DNA from: Mytilus edulis | Taxonomy: Eukaryota > Mollusca > Bivalvia > Mytilida > Mytilidae | DNA: 64,000 nt | Assembly: GCF_963676685.1 (NCBI RefSeq) | Contig: NC_092345.1 | Location: 32,263,585 to 32,327,584 of the forward strand | Direction: 5' to 3' | In this document: piece by piece, positions 1 through 10,950 of the stretch | How the letters are laid out: the number at the start of each line of letters is the position of its first letter | How positions within the stretch are numbered: the stretch's first letter is position 1 | Position numbers and translations under genes: made by a program | Notes under the pieces: model-generated | Told to the model about the DNA's origin: nothing | The model's database searches: none | What the model saw: only the letters and a program-made list of their open reading frames with translations

Positions 1-868
1 TCAAGTCGACGACCATATAAGAGGTGCGCTGGCGTCAGCGGTTCGGGATCTTTAATATCAGTAGAAATGTGAGTTATAGGACGATTGTTTAGAGTTCCCT
101 CGAGTTCGATTATAATTGTATTCAACATTTCCGTAGAGACACATGACTTTCCTAGTATTGCTTTAATTGACTTTTTCGTGAGTCCAATTAGGCGTTCCCA
201 AAAGCCTCCAAACCACGGTGCACGGTTGGGTATGAATTTCCACTCAGTTCCTTGATCGGCAAGTTTTTCTTGTATTCGGTTGTCTTGGCTTGATCTTGTA
301 ATCTTTTCGGCGGCTGCCTTGAAGGTTGTTGCATTATCGGACAACATAATCCTTGGTGTAGATCTCCTAGCAACAAATCTTTTAAAAGCAAGCATGAAAG
401 ACTCCTCGGTTAAATCTGTGACTATCTCCAAGTGTATAGCTCGTGTAGCGGCGCAAGTGAATAAACAAATATATGTTTTGCTTAATTCGTTGTGTTTTCC
501 TTTTGTATACAAAGCTCCTGTGAAATCAACGCTGGTTACTGAAAAAGGATAATCGTAGTTGACTCGATCTTTAGGTAGCGGTGGCGGATCGGGTGCGCTG
601 TAAGGCATTCCTGATATTTTTATGCATTGGACGCATTTACGAATTTGTGATTTTACGCACTGCCTTATTCTCGGTATCCAATATTTCTGTTGAATATATG
701 CGATTGTACTGTTACGTCCGGCATGTAAAGTCTTTGTGTGTGCATCCATTACGATTAAGGACGTAAGACTGTGGTGTGTTGGTAATAACAACGGATATTT
801 AGATCCTGGTCACGGCACCAATGTAGATTATTGCGTTGCGTTGTGTATTTGATCGTAAGCTAACTAAG
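1..868 (-). pseudogene. BEL/Pao-type integrase fragment, truncated, runs off the left edge
   Basis: On the minus strand an uninterrupted frame runs from about 805 to base 1 and continues outside the window. It reads as the integrase part of a BEL/Pao polyprotein: an HHCC-like start (DAHTKTLHAG ... CVQCIK), the PDPPPLP linker, VDFTGALY with the first catalytic Asp, SDNATTF with the second, PWFGGFWERLIGL with the Glu, and PLTPAHLLYGRRL at the edge. Upstream (about 800-868) a stop and frame changes interrupt the GRIHNA-like block, and no RT, RNase H or gag lies upstream before the satellite begins at 1006. It therefore looks 5'-truncated. It lies in the opposite orientation to the BEL/Pao element at 1512-7371 and differs from it at many residues, so it is a separate element. 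Bases 869-1005 are unassigned. Confidence 0.85.
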
Positions 869-1005
869 GCGTTAAAGATAGAACTACGTCTGCCATTATA
901 CGTTTCTATTCAATACAACATAAAGTATAACAATTACGCGACGTCACAAAGATAGCGGCCGTACCGCAAAAAGGTACGTTAATATTAGCGCAATTCTTAA
1001 CAGAC

Positions 1006-1511
1006 AGCATTAGGGTTAGGGTTATAGACATCAATAGGGTAGGGTTATCTACAGCATTAGGGTTAGGGTTATAGACATCATTAGGGTTAGGGTTATAGCC
1101 AGCATTAGGGTTAGGGTTATAGACATCAATAGGGTTAGGGTTATCTACTGCATTAGGGTTAGGGTTATAGACATCATTAGGGTTAGGGTTATAGACAGCA
1201 TTAGGGTTAAGGTTATAGACATCATTAGGGTTAGGGTTATAGCCAGCATTAGGGTTAGGGTTATAGGCATCAATAGGGTTAGGGTTATTTACTGCATTAG
1301 GGTTAGGGTTATAGACATCATTAGGGTTAGGGTTATAGACAGCATTAAGGTTAGGGTTATAGACATGATTAGGATTAGGGTTATAGACATCATTAGGGTT
1401 AAGGTTATAGACATCATTAGGGTTAGGGTTATAGACATCATTAGTGTTAGGGTTATAGACATCATTAGGGTTAAGGTTATAAACATCATTAGGGTTAGGG
1501 TTATAGACATC
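1006..1511 (+). repeat. Telomere-like 24-bp satellite, left block
   Basis: About 21 tandem copies of a 24-bp unit made of four hexamers: two TTAGGG, then TTATAG, then ACATCA. Variants in the last hexamer include ACAGCA, GCCAGCA and ACTGCA. The G-rich strand is the + strand. The unit length is divisible by three, so long stop-free frames result, such as minus-strand translations of NPNPNDVY or SITLTLMM; I do not regard these as genes. The array stops exactly at the left LTR of the BEL/Pao element and resumes after its right LTR. Confidence 0.97.
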
Positions 1512-1672
1512 TGTTGAGATTATCGCGGGAACATAACGTTCCAACTATTGTACATGTCTATTGTCGACGTCGTATTGTCAGTGACGTCGCCTTGGGCGGA
1601 AATACGTACTTGTATATTAAATGTAATGGCTGAACAATTGTTGTAATATCGTTCCCTGAACTATCATCTATA
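1512..1672 (+). repeat. 5' LTR of BEL/Pao element
   Basis: 161 bp beginning TGTTGAGATT and ending CTATA. It matches 7211-7371 with about two substitutions (AACAATTG versus AACAGTTG, and GTTCCCTG versus GTTGCCTG). It is short for an LTR but bounded precisely by the ACATC target duplication. Confidence 0.95.
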
Positions 1673-1676
1673 TTTA

Positions 1677-1690
1677 TGGTGCCTTGACCA
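1677..1690 (+). other. Putative primer binding site
   Basis: TGGTGCCTTGACCA starts four bases after the 5' LTR and ends directly before the gag ATG at 1691. TGG at this spot is what a tRNA 3' CCA end would pair with. It loosely resembles a glycine-tRNA type site, but I cannot assign the tRNA without a tRNA set. Confidence 0.5.
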
Positions 1691-3126
1691 ATGGATCTCG
1701 TAAAATTGAAATCAGTCCGATCGGGGAACAGAAGCGCTGTTACCAGATTATTCCGAAGATTAGATGAAGCGAAGGAAAATTCGAATTTCGACGAAGAAGA
1801 AGTTATTGCAACACTCGGAAAACTAGTGCAAAAACAAACATTGTTTGAGGACTTAAACGAACAAATTCTAAAGTTAACAGAACCGGAAAATGTGGAAAAT
1901 GAGATTATTGATTCAGACGAATATTCAGTGGATATGGAAACGAAGATTCGCCACATACGTAAGTTCATACAAAATGTCCAAACACCACAGTCACGTCATA
2001 TTGATTCACATACAACAACCCACACATTAAATCCAGAAACTATACCGTTTGTTCCAACGCACAACATAGCAAACCCACACAACGCACAGTCGTTTGAGAA
2101 CCCGTCTGTACAAGCCAGTCATACGTTCAACACACAGCAAAGTACATTTTCGTCAGCTAGTAGTCACCGCCTACCAAAACTTTCGCTTCCAATATTCTCA
2201 GGCAACATCTTAGAATGGCAAACTTTCTGGGACTCATATGAGTCGGCCGTACACCTTAACTTGTCACTTACAAATGTACAAAAATTCAATTACTTGAAAG
2301 CACAGCTAGAACATGAAGCACTAGATTCTATAGCAGGGTTCGCACTAACAAATGTAAACTACGATGAAGCCGTAAATTTATTAAAAGAGAGGTTCGGTCA
2401 ACAAGACAAAATCATAAATGCATACATGCAGGCATTATTAGAAATCCCTTCGCCCAGAAATAATCTAACAGGCTTACGAAGTTTTTACGATAAAATGGAA
2501 AGTTACGTCAGGGGATTAGAAGCTTTAGGTCAGACACAAGAAACATACGGTACTCTGTTTGTTCCGATTATTATGAAAAATTACCCGGGGAAGTCAGACA
2601 ACATCTCGCGCGAGACCATAGAATACAAACTTGGGTATTACGGGACCTCCGTAAAAGCATTTTAGATGAAATAAATATAATAGACTCAGGACAAGAGATA
2701 GAGTCGACAAACCATTTGCCCACAACATCGTCTTTCTTTGCCGGAGCGAAATCGGCAAAATCCAAATCTTTCAAGAATATTGAGACAAGACCTTGTGTAT
2801 TTTGTCATGAAATACACGCACCTACCCAGTGCAGTAAAATAACCGACACAGAATCCCGTATGATGATAGTAAAACGTGATAAGTTATGCTTTAACTGCCT
2901 CGGTAAACACAGAATAAATGAATGTAAATCTAAACATACATGTAGAAATTGTGGTAAGAAACACCATACAAGCTTGTGTAATGCACGTCCAACAAACAAC
3001 ATAAAACCAGTGAATGAGGTAAACAATAGAAACGGGAGTAGTAACTCAGCGCATACGAACTTCCACGCGAAAGATAACCAGAACAGCAACCCGTCAAACC
3101 CGTCATCGACAACGTTCAACTCGTAA
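1691..3126 (+). pseudogene. gag region of BEL/Pao element (DUF1759-like plus CCHC zinc knuckles), frameshifted
   Basis: The ATG at 1691 follows the primer site. The first 324 codons (to 2665) contain a charged N-terminal helix and a Pao-type gag core of the form RLPKLSLPIFSGN...W..FWDSY, with F..L...L.G.A. features of DUF1759. Near 2573-2580, in an A-rich run, the frame changes. The continuing frame covers the rest of the core and then cysteine motifs at about 2791-2988: CVFC...C, CFNCLGKHRINEC (CX2CX3HX4C) and CRNCGKKHHTSLC. These knuckles bind the RNA genome during particle assembly. The second frame stops at 3124, where the pol frame is already open in a third phase. Confidence 0.9.
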
Positions 3127-4577
3127 ATGAACTTCATGATACAGAAGAAGATACTACCATTTTGTATTCTCAATCGACAGAATCGCGATCAAATGTACTA
3201 TTGAAAACCGCCGTATCTCAAGTAGGTTCGAACCAGCACTTTATCGATACGAATATTCTTTTTGACGAAGGAGCTCAAAGATCGTTTTTGACGCAGAACT
3301 TAGCGAATAAACTCAATTTACAGATAGAAGGAACAGAGATAATACATTTATCGGCATTTGGAGGTGAAGAGAAAAACACGAGACACTTAGAAAAGACAAC
3401 AATCTATCTGAAAACCGATGCAGGACACGTATTGCCAATCAAAGTACTGATAGTACCGATGATCGCCACGCCTCTACAGAATCACATACGTAATATTGAT
3501 ACACAGAACGGTTATTTACGTGGTTTGAAGTTAGCACACACGATGACGCAGCAAGATTCATTTGAGATATCGTTGCTTGTAGGTGCAGATCACTACTGGG
3601 ACATTGTAGAAGACCATATTGTACGGGGAAACGGTCCGACCGCCGTGAAATCCAAGATAGGATATTTGCTTTCGGGACCTACATACAGTAAGAAAACTAA
3701 CACGTCGAAAACTAGCATGTTTAATATTCTAATATCACACAAAGATGAAGAATACAATTTAGAGAGATTTTGGAATTTAGAATCAATAGGTATAAATAGT
3801 AAGGAGTTAGACGAAGACGACGATGACTACATTAAAGCATACCAGGCCAGATCAATTGAGTTCAGAGAAAATAAGTATTTCGATAGGTTAACATGGAAAC
3901 AGGATCATGATGAATTGCCTACAAATTTAGCAGTCACGAAAAGAAGGACAGAAAACGTCATTAAAAGACTTACCCAAAAACCTGATATGTTAAAGAAGTA
4001 CGGGAACATTATACAAGAACAGGAACGAAGGGGATTCATAGAGAGAGTGGATGAAACAGCTGAAAGTCAAGAAAAAATACACTATATTCCTCACCATCCA
4101 GTACAGAAGGAATCAAGCACTACGCCTATCCGAATCGTTTATGACTGCAGTTGCCGCCAGTCGCCTAATTCGCCTAGTTTGAATGACTGCCTCTTGGACA
4201 TACCGCCGAAACTAAACGACCTGACAAAAATCCTGATGAGATTTAGAGCCAACCCTGTCGCCATAACAACGGATATTGAAAAGGCCTTTTTACATGTTGG
4301 ATTAAACGAAGATGACCGAGACGCTACACGTTTCTTGTGGCTCAGTAACCCATCCGACCCAACAAGTAATCTACAGACTTACAGGTTCAAATCCGTCCTT
4401 TTCGGAGCGACTTGTTCGCCGTTTATGCTTAACGCCACGATACTGAAACATTTACAACGTTACAACAGTACAACATCTACATTGATGGAAAGAGACTTGT
4501 ACGTGGACAACATTCTGACAAGTTTACAGAACGAGGATGAAGCTAATACGTATTATAAGGAAGCGAGAACATTGTAA
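3123..4577 (+). pseudogene. BEL/Pao protease and reverse transcriptase, 3' part deleted
   Basis: An open frame of about 484 codons. Near 3255-3290 the sequence reads ILFDEGAQRSFL, matching the retropepsin active-site loop of BEL elements (D-E/S-G-A). The reverse transcriptase follows: the TDIEKAFL block with the motif A Asp at about 4273, the FGATCSPFMLNA block near 4410-4435, and the motif C box at about 4500 reading YVDN, where the second Asp of the usual YVDD is Asn. The frame ends at 4577, directly after KEARTL. The expected connection region before the conserved KREILKYSSKVYDQLG block is absent. I estimate a loss of several tens of codons, judged only from the family's usual layout. The copy is therefore unlikely to make active RT. 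Confidence 0.88.
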
Positions 4578-5473
4578 CAAAAAGGGAGATTTTGAAATAT
4601 TCTTCGAAAGTATACGATCAACTTGGAATACTCAGCCCCGTAACAATACGAGCAAAGATGCTCATACAGGAGCTATGGAAAAGTAAACTTGATTGGGATG
4701 AACCAGTTCCGGAAAACTTTAAGGCTACTTGGATTAATGTAGCAAGCGACTTAGAGAAAGCGACACAAATCGTATTTCCGAGATATTATTTCTCCGTTAA
4801 TTCTACTTCGGAACAATTTGAACTACATGTATTTTGCGATGCAAGTCCAAAAGCGTATGGAGCGACTGCATATCTGAACAACGGAACCGAAACCACGCTA
4901 GTGATGGCGAAAAGCAGAGTAGCGCCAGTGAAAAACCTAACATTACCGCAACTAGAACTTATGGCCGCAGTTATTGGAACTAGACTAGCGTCACATGTAA
5001 AATCGACTTTTGAATGTAAAAACGTGTTTTTCTGGTCGGATAGCTGCATAGTATTACACTGGTTAAAATCGTCGAAACCGTTAAAACGATTTATTGCCAA
5101 TCGAGTGCGAGAAATAACGGAATCTACAAATCAACATGAATGGAGATATTGTCCTACAGAATACAATCCAGCAGATCTCTTAACACGAGGAATTGACGCC
5201 GATCAATACATCAATAGTGTCATTTGGAAAAAAGGACCAAATTGGTTAACGAATCAGACAAAATGGCCAGAAATAACTCCAACAAGTAAAGCAGTATTGA
5301 CAATTACAGGAGAAAACGACGACGAGGAATTTCTAAACAATGACGTTCATACTGATAACTATGGTATTGGTAACATCATAGACATTTCGAAATATGGGAC
5401 TTTCAGGAAATTGATTCGAGTAACCGCTTACGTTCGTCGGTTCATATCTAATTGCCGATTTCCAAACATCTAA
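4578..5473 (+). pseudogene. BEL/Pao pol, RNase H domain
   Basis: This frame resumes pol after the deletion (…KREILKYSSKVYDQLGILSPVTIRAKMLIQ) and carries the RNase H domain. Visible catalytic blocks are FCDAS (Asp, about 4837), LPQLELMAA (Glu, about 4950) and FWSDSCIVLHWL (Asp, about 5040), followed by YNPADLLTRG, a strong hallmark of Pao/BEL polyproteins. It stops at 5473, where the next frame (from 5452) overlaps by 22 bases and carries the polyprotein on, so one more frameshift lies at about 5450. Confidence 0.9.
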
Positions 5474-6973
5474 GAAAAAGTGGAGTCTTGACGACAAATG
5501 ATATTAATACCGCGGTGCGTTCATGGATATTAGATTGCCAAAAATCTTCATATTCCGCCGAAATAAAAAGTTTACAGGACACACGAAATAAAAACACAAT
5601 GAAATATCCAAGAATAAGACAATTAGGACTCTTCATAGATGACGATGGCCTTGTGAGATGCAACGGAAGGATTCACAATGCACCGATTTCAGAGAATACT
5701 AAATTTCCATATCTTATACCTGCAAATCATCCACTTACCAAACTGATAGTGATAGACGCACACGAACGTTCACTCCATTCTGGACTAAATGCTACGCTTA
5801 CTTATGTACGACAATCGTATTGGGTACCGACACTTCGACAATTTGTTAAGAAGTTATTAAACAAATGTGTAACTTGCCGCAAAGTTATGGGAAAATCTTA
5901 CAACAAACCGGATCCGCCACCCCTACCGAAAATAAGAGTACAGGAAGCTTCGCCATTTACCGTCACAGGAGTCGATTATACAGGTGCTTTATACATAAAA
6001 AACTCAGAAGGAACTTTAAGGAAAGCGTATATATGTTTATTTACATGCGCATCGACAAGAGCAGTTCACCTCGAAGTAGTTCCAAACTTCATTTATTCAG
6101 GCATTTCGACGCTTTGTTAGCCGTAAATCTTTGCCTAAAATTCTAGTATCTGACAATGCAACTACATTCATTGCAGGATCTGCAGAAATAAAAAGATTAT
6201 GTGAATCGGATATAGTTAAAGATACTTTATCAACACACGGTGTAGAGTGGAGATTCATACCGAAACGTGCACCTTGGTATGGTGGATTTTGGGAGCGCTT
6301 GATTGCTCTGACGAAGACAAGTTTGAAGAAAGTGCTTGGACGATCCCAAGTAAATATGGAAACACTTCAAACAGTTGTTACGGAAATAGAAACTATCTCA
6401 AATGACAGACCGCTAACATATCCATCGTCCGATATCAAAGACTGTGAAGCTTTAACTCCGTCTCATCTACTATACGGAAGGCGCATTTCAACATTACCGT
6501 ACCCGCAATCAGAAATTGAGAATATCCTAGACCCGACTTACATGGGACATAAAGATCTTAATAAAAGTGTATACAGACAAACACAATTGATTCAACATTT
6601 CTGGAAAAGATGGAAATCCGAATACCTTACGTCTTTACGCGAATTTCATAGGACAATCGGAAAAAATGAACAATTAATAAATACAGGACACATCGTACAA
6701 ATTCACAACGAATGTCCGAGGATAAACTGGAAAATTGGGATCGTAACCGAACTAGCCAGAGGTAATGATGGACTTGTAAGATCAGCACGAATAAGGACCA
6801 GCACAGGAGAAACTACAAGACCGATCGCAAAATTATATCCGTTGGAAGTAACACAAACGATGACAAACAACTCCAACTTTCCAATTGGTGAACAGGAACA
6901 TATGGAGGACAGACCGAAACGAAAAGCTAGTCTAAAAGCCCGTGAGACGATACAGAAGTGGATTCACCAGTGA
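5452..6973 (+). pseudogene. BEL/Pao pol, integrase and DUF5641-like tail, frameshifted
   Basis: Frame one (5452-6120) has the zinc-binding H2C2 region (DAHERSLHSG ... KCVTC, about 5757-5880), the PDPPPLP linker and VDYTGALY with the first catalytic Asp. Near 6085 a small deletion shifts frame. The second frame (6131-6973) carries SDNATTF with the second Asp and PWYGGFWERLIAL with the Glu, then LTPSHLLYGRR and the basic C-terminal region ending at TGA 6971-6973. The DDE triad is therefore present but split over two frames. It is clearly related to, but not the same as, the minus-strand integrase at 1-868. Confidence 0.92.
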
Positions 6974-7210
6974 TGTTAGCGATGAACATTAACAATTACA
7001 CGTTTTAGTGCAAAGTTGAATTTTATTTTATTTCATGAGAGACTTTAATTGAATTTAATCGTTAAATGTAATTTCCGTTTTTATATGATTTGCTCAGTAT
7101 TACAAAGAAAAACACAACGCGAGAGACAATTTCAAAGTGATATTATTTTTAATGGACAATTGAGATTTTTAGAAAATTGTGATAATTTTTACTTTTTCGC
7201 GGCCCCAGTA
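6974..7210 (+). other. 3' untranslated part of BEL/Pao element
   Basis: AT-rich, non-coding. It ends in GCGGCCCCAGTA directly before the 3' LTR. I see no clear purine-rich polypurine tract, which is unusual for an LTR element. Confidence 0.7.
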
Positions 7211-7371
7211 TGTTGAGATTATCGCGGGAACATAACGTTCCAACTATTGTACATGTCTATTGTCGACGTCGTATTGTCAGTGACGTCGCCTTGGGCGGAA
7301 ATACGTACTTGTATATTAAATGTAATGGCTGAACAGTTGTTGTAATATCGTTGCCTGAACTATCATCTATA
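7211..7371 (+). repeat. 3' LTR of BEL/Pao element
   Basis: Direct repeat of 1512-1672 with about two differences. It is followed immediately by ACATC, the right copy of the target duplication, and then by satellite. Confidence 0.95.
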
Positions 7372-8970
7372 ACATCATTAGGGTTAGGGTTATAGACATC
7401 ATTAGGGTTGGGGTTAAAGACAGCATTAGGGTTAGGGTTATAGACATCATTAGGGTTATAGACAGCATAAGGGTTAGGGTTATAGACATTAATAGGTAGG
7501 TTATAGACAGCATTAGGGTTAGGGTTATAGACATCATTAGGGTTAGGGTTAAAGACATCATTAGGGTTAGGGTTATAGACATCATTAGGGTTAAGGTTAA
7601 AGACATCATTAGGGTTAGGGTTAAAGACATCATTAGGGTTAAGGTTATAGACATCATTAGGGTTAGGGTTATAGACATCATTAGGGTTAGGGTTATAGAC
7701 ATCATTAGGGTTAAGGTTATAGACATCATTAGGGTTAGGGTTATAGACATCATTAGGGTTATAGACATCATTAGGGTTAGGGTTATAGACATCATTAGGG
7801 TTATAGACATCATTAGGGTTATAGACATCATTAGGGTTATAGACATCATTAGGGTTAGGGTTATAGACATCATTAGTGTTGGGGTTACAGACAGCATTAG
7901 GGTTAGGGTTATAGACATCATTAGGGTTAGGGTTATAGACAGCATTAGGGTTAGGGTTATAGACATTATTAGGGTTAGGGTTATAGACAGCATTAGGGTT
8001 AGAGTTAAAGACATCATTAGGGTTAGGGTTATAGACATCATTAGGGTTAAGGTTAAAGACATCATTAGGGTTAGGGTTATAGACATCATTAGGGTTATAG
8101 ACATCATTAGGGTAGACATCATTAGGGTTATAGACATCATTAGGGTAGATATCATTAAGGTTATAGACATCATTAGGGTTATAGACATCATTAGGGTTAT
8201 AGACATCATTAGGGTTAGGGTTATAGACATCATTAGTGTTGGGGTTAAAGACAGCATTAGGGTTAGGGTTATAGACATCATTAGGGTTATAGACATCATT
8301 AGGGTTAGGGTTATAGACATTATTAGGGTTAGGGTTATAGACAGCATTAGGGTTAGGGTTATAGACATCATTAGGGTTAGGGTTAAAGACATCATTAGGG
8401 TTAGGGTTAAAGACATCATTAGGGTTAAGGTTAAAGACATCATTAGGGTTAGGGTTATAGACATCATTAGGGTTATAGACATCATTAGGGTAGACATCAT
8501 TAGGGTTATAGACATCATTAGGGTATACATCATTAAGGTTATAGACATCATTAGGGTTATAGACATCATTAGGGTTATAGACATCATTAGGGTTAGGGTT
8601 ATAGACATCATTAGGGTTATAGACATCATTAGGGTTAAAGACATCAGTAGGGTCAGGATTATAGACATCATTAGGGTTATAGACATCATTAGGGTTAGGT
8701 TTATAGACATAATTAGGGTTAGGGTTATAGACAGCTAAAGGGTTGTAGACATCATTAGGGTTAGTGTTATAGACAGCTAAAGGGTTATAGACATCATTAG
8801 GTTTAGGGTTATAGACATCATTAGGGTTATAGACATCATTAGGGTTAGGGTTATAGACATCATTAGGGTTAGAGTTATAGACAGTCTTAGGGTTAAGGTT
8901 ATAGGTATCGTTAAGGTTAGGGTTATATACCGCATTAGTGTGAGGGTTATAGACAGCAATATGGTTAGAG
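7372..8970 (+). repeat. Telomere-like 24/18-bp satellite, right block
   Basis: Continuation of the 1006-1511 array. Here 24-bp units alternate with 18-bp units that have a single TTAGGG before TTATAG-ACATCA, so changes in length occur in whole hexamers. The last 270 bp are more degenerate. The hexamer register keeps a 447-codon stop-free minus-strand frame (7367-8710) that is purely a translation of the repeat. Confidence 0.97.
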
Positions 8971-9632
8971 TTGGGTTAAATTAATATTTCCAATAGGATA
9001 AAAAATGAGTTAGGGCTACACTAGGGTTTGCCTTAGGATAACAAATTGACAATAACAGGCATCATAAGTCAAAACATAAACACTCTGCATTCCAATTAGG
9101 GTTATGGCTAGGGGTTGGGTTGGGGTTAGGGTTAGGCTTAAATAAAAAAATACAAATAGGATTAAAAATGAGTTAGGGCTACAATAGGGTTTACCTTAGG
9201 ATAACAAATTGACAACAAAAAAATCTTAAGTAAAAATATAAACACTCAGCGTTACAATTAGGGTTATGGCTAGGGTTAGGGTTAGGGTTAGGGTTAAATT
9301 AAAATTTACGAATAGAATTATTAAAATTAAGTGTGGGTTACAATAGGGTTTACCTTATGATAACAAATTGACAAAGTCAGACATCAGAAGTCAAAACATA
9401 AACACTAAACAGTACAATTAGGGTAATGGCTAGGGTTAGGGTTAGGGTAAGGGTTAGAGTTAAATTAAAATTCACAAATAGGATTGAAATTTAGTTAGGG
9501 CTACAATAGTGTTCCTTAGGATAAAAAATTGACAACAAGAAATATCTTTAGTCAAAACAAAAACACTCAGCGTTACAATTAGGGTTATGGCTAGGGTTAG
9601 GGTATGGTTAGGGTCAGGGTTAGGGTTAAATC
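8971..9632 (+). repeat. TTAGGG-bearing satellite of about 160 bp, block 1
   Basis: About four tandem units. Each has a cluster of TTAGGG-like repeats, then a conserved non-telomeric body with landmarks AAATAGGATTAAAAATGAG, GGGCTACAATAGGGTTT, CCTTAGGATAACAAATTGAC, GTCAAAACATAAACACTCAG and TACAATTAGGGTTATGGCT. Landmark spacing is about 158-163 bp. The G-rich strand is again +. Confidence 0.92.
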
Positions 9633-10192
9633 ATCTTCGCTAGCCAAGGGTTATATATATATATATATATACGATCCACTCCCGCTCTCTTCACCCTTGG
9701 CGGATTGAGATAATATTTCGGAGACACAAGGTAAGGATTTTTATTGGTTGCAGTAGAAACTCGCTGCATCCAATCAAATAGCGCCTATAACATGATCACG
9801 TGTAAATGTAGAAAGTGTTTGTAAACAATTGTCACGTGTTTATTGTGCAACAAGTCTTTACGTCACTAAACATACGACTATACTTAGTGGCAACTTGAAT
9901 GTTTTTAATCAACTAATAGAAGTTCCTGTGTATGTTTCATGCACAAATGCATGAATGTTGACGTATATTTTCGTTTCCGGCTTTACCAAGTGGGTAGAAT
10001 ATTGACGCTACCGTGTTTTTACCTCCAAATTGAAGAGTCCAAGTGCTACCTTTGGTCAAGAATAATGTATTCGGAATGGGCTTGACTTTAATCTTCCGAT
10101 AGATGGCGCAACATTTATATCACAAATGTTGGCTCAATCTGCCAACGGTGAAGAGAGCGGGAGTGGATCGTAACCCTTGGCTAGCGAAGATG
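9633..10192. mobile_element. Non-autonomous DNA transposon with long terminal inverted repeats (Mutator-like MITE)
   Basis: The left end begins ATCTTCGCTAGCCAAGGG and the right end is its reverse complement. The inverted repeats continue through CGATCCACTCCCGCTCTCTT to about 65 bp with a few mismatches. The left repeat has an extra (TA)n run at about 9652-9671. The element is flanked by GGGTTAAATC on both sides (9623-9632 and 10193-10202), a 10-bp duplication. Long inverted repeats with 9-11-bp duplications are the Mutator-like pattern. The 560-bp interior has no coding frame, so it would depend on a transposase elsewhere. The superfamily is inference from end structure. Confidence 0.85.
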
Positions 10193-10425
10193 GGGTTAAA
10201 TCAAAATTCACAAATAGGATAAAAATTGAGGGAGGCTTACAATAGGGTTTGCTTTAGGATAACAAATTGACAAAGTCAGACATCAGAAGTCAAAACATAA
10301 ACACCCAGCGTAACAATTAGGGTAATGGCTAGGGTAAGGATTAGGGTAAGGGTTAGGGTTAAATTAAAATTCACAAATAGGATTGCAATTTAGTAAGGGC
10401 TACAATAGGGTTTTCCTTAGGATAA
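10193..10425 (+). repeat. TTAGGG-bearing satellite of about 160 bp, block 2
   Basis: Resumes the unit interrupted by the MITE (AAATCAAAATTCACAAATAGG...), covering about one and a half units. It ends at GGATAA, where the next insertion begins. Confidence 0.9.
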
Positions 10426-10950
10426 TCAGGTGCTCCGCAGGGCGCAGCTTTATACGACCGAAGAGGTCGAACCCTGAACAGTTGGGGCAAGTATGGACAA
10501 AACATTCAAGCTTGATTCAGCTCTGAATTTGGATTGTGATCAAATTTTTGACATTATATGGGTTTTTTACACAAAAAAAATGTCAAGATCTTACAAACCA
10601 ATTAAAGATTTCTTCTTCAAACTTATTTAAATTTAAAATTAAATAGTTGACACAGCATAGGTTTCTGACACAGAATGAATGTGGTCTAATTAACTTAATT
10701 TTTTTTTTGCCATTGAGCAATTCACTATGCTGTTGAATATTAATCCTCTCAAAAAAATGTTTGAAGAAATTTTCTTTTTATTTATGAAATCTGAAATGAG
10801 AATAAATTGACCCCCCCCCTTCCAATATTTTTTCACATCCCCCTTTCCCTTATTCCAAAACTGATCTCAATTCAAATTCTAATGGAGTTTGCAACAATAA
10901 CTACTCATTTAAATACATCATAAAATTTTAAAATGAAAAAAAAGTGCTTG

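Larger units (their letters stand above)
1512..7371 (+). mobile_element. BEL/Pao LTR retrotransposon, complete ends, inactivated coding region
   Basis: A 5860-bp element with 161-bp direct terminal repeats, flanked by the 5-bp duplication ACATC (1507-1511 and 7372-7376). Removing the element and one ACATC restores a normal satellite unit. Internal order is gag with DUF1759-like region and zinc knuckles, aspartic protease, reverse transcriptase, RNase H, integrase and a C-terminal DUF5641-like region, which is the order of BEL/Pao. The coding region is broken by frame changes near 2575, between gag and pol near 3060-3125, near 5455 and near 6090. In-frame sequence is also lost near 4576. The two LTRs differ at only about two positions, so insertion was recent relative to the decay. 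The copy looks unable to move by itself. Confidence 0.95.

Noticed and set aside
906-1544. 212-residue minus-strand frame with NPNPNDVY repeats, resembling a structural or antigen-like repeat protein
   Set aside because: Same satellite read in another frame; it runs into the LTR of the BEL/Pao element.
1691-6973. Domesticated retroviral-like gene
   Set aside because: Flanking LTRs, target duplication and several frame disruptions indicate an ordinary decayed retrotransposon copy.
7367-8710. 447-residue minus-strand open frame (SITLTLMM repeats)
   Set aside because: Direct translation of the 24/18-bp satellite. Unit lengths are divisible by three, so stops rarely arise. No non-repeat protein sequence.
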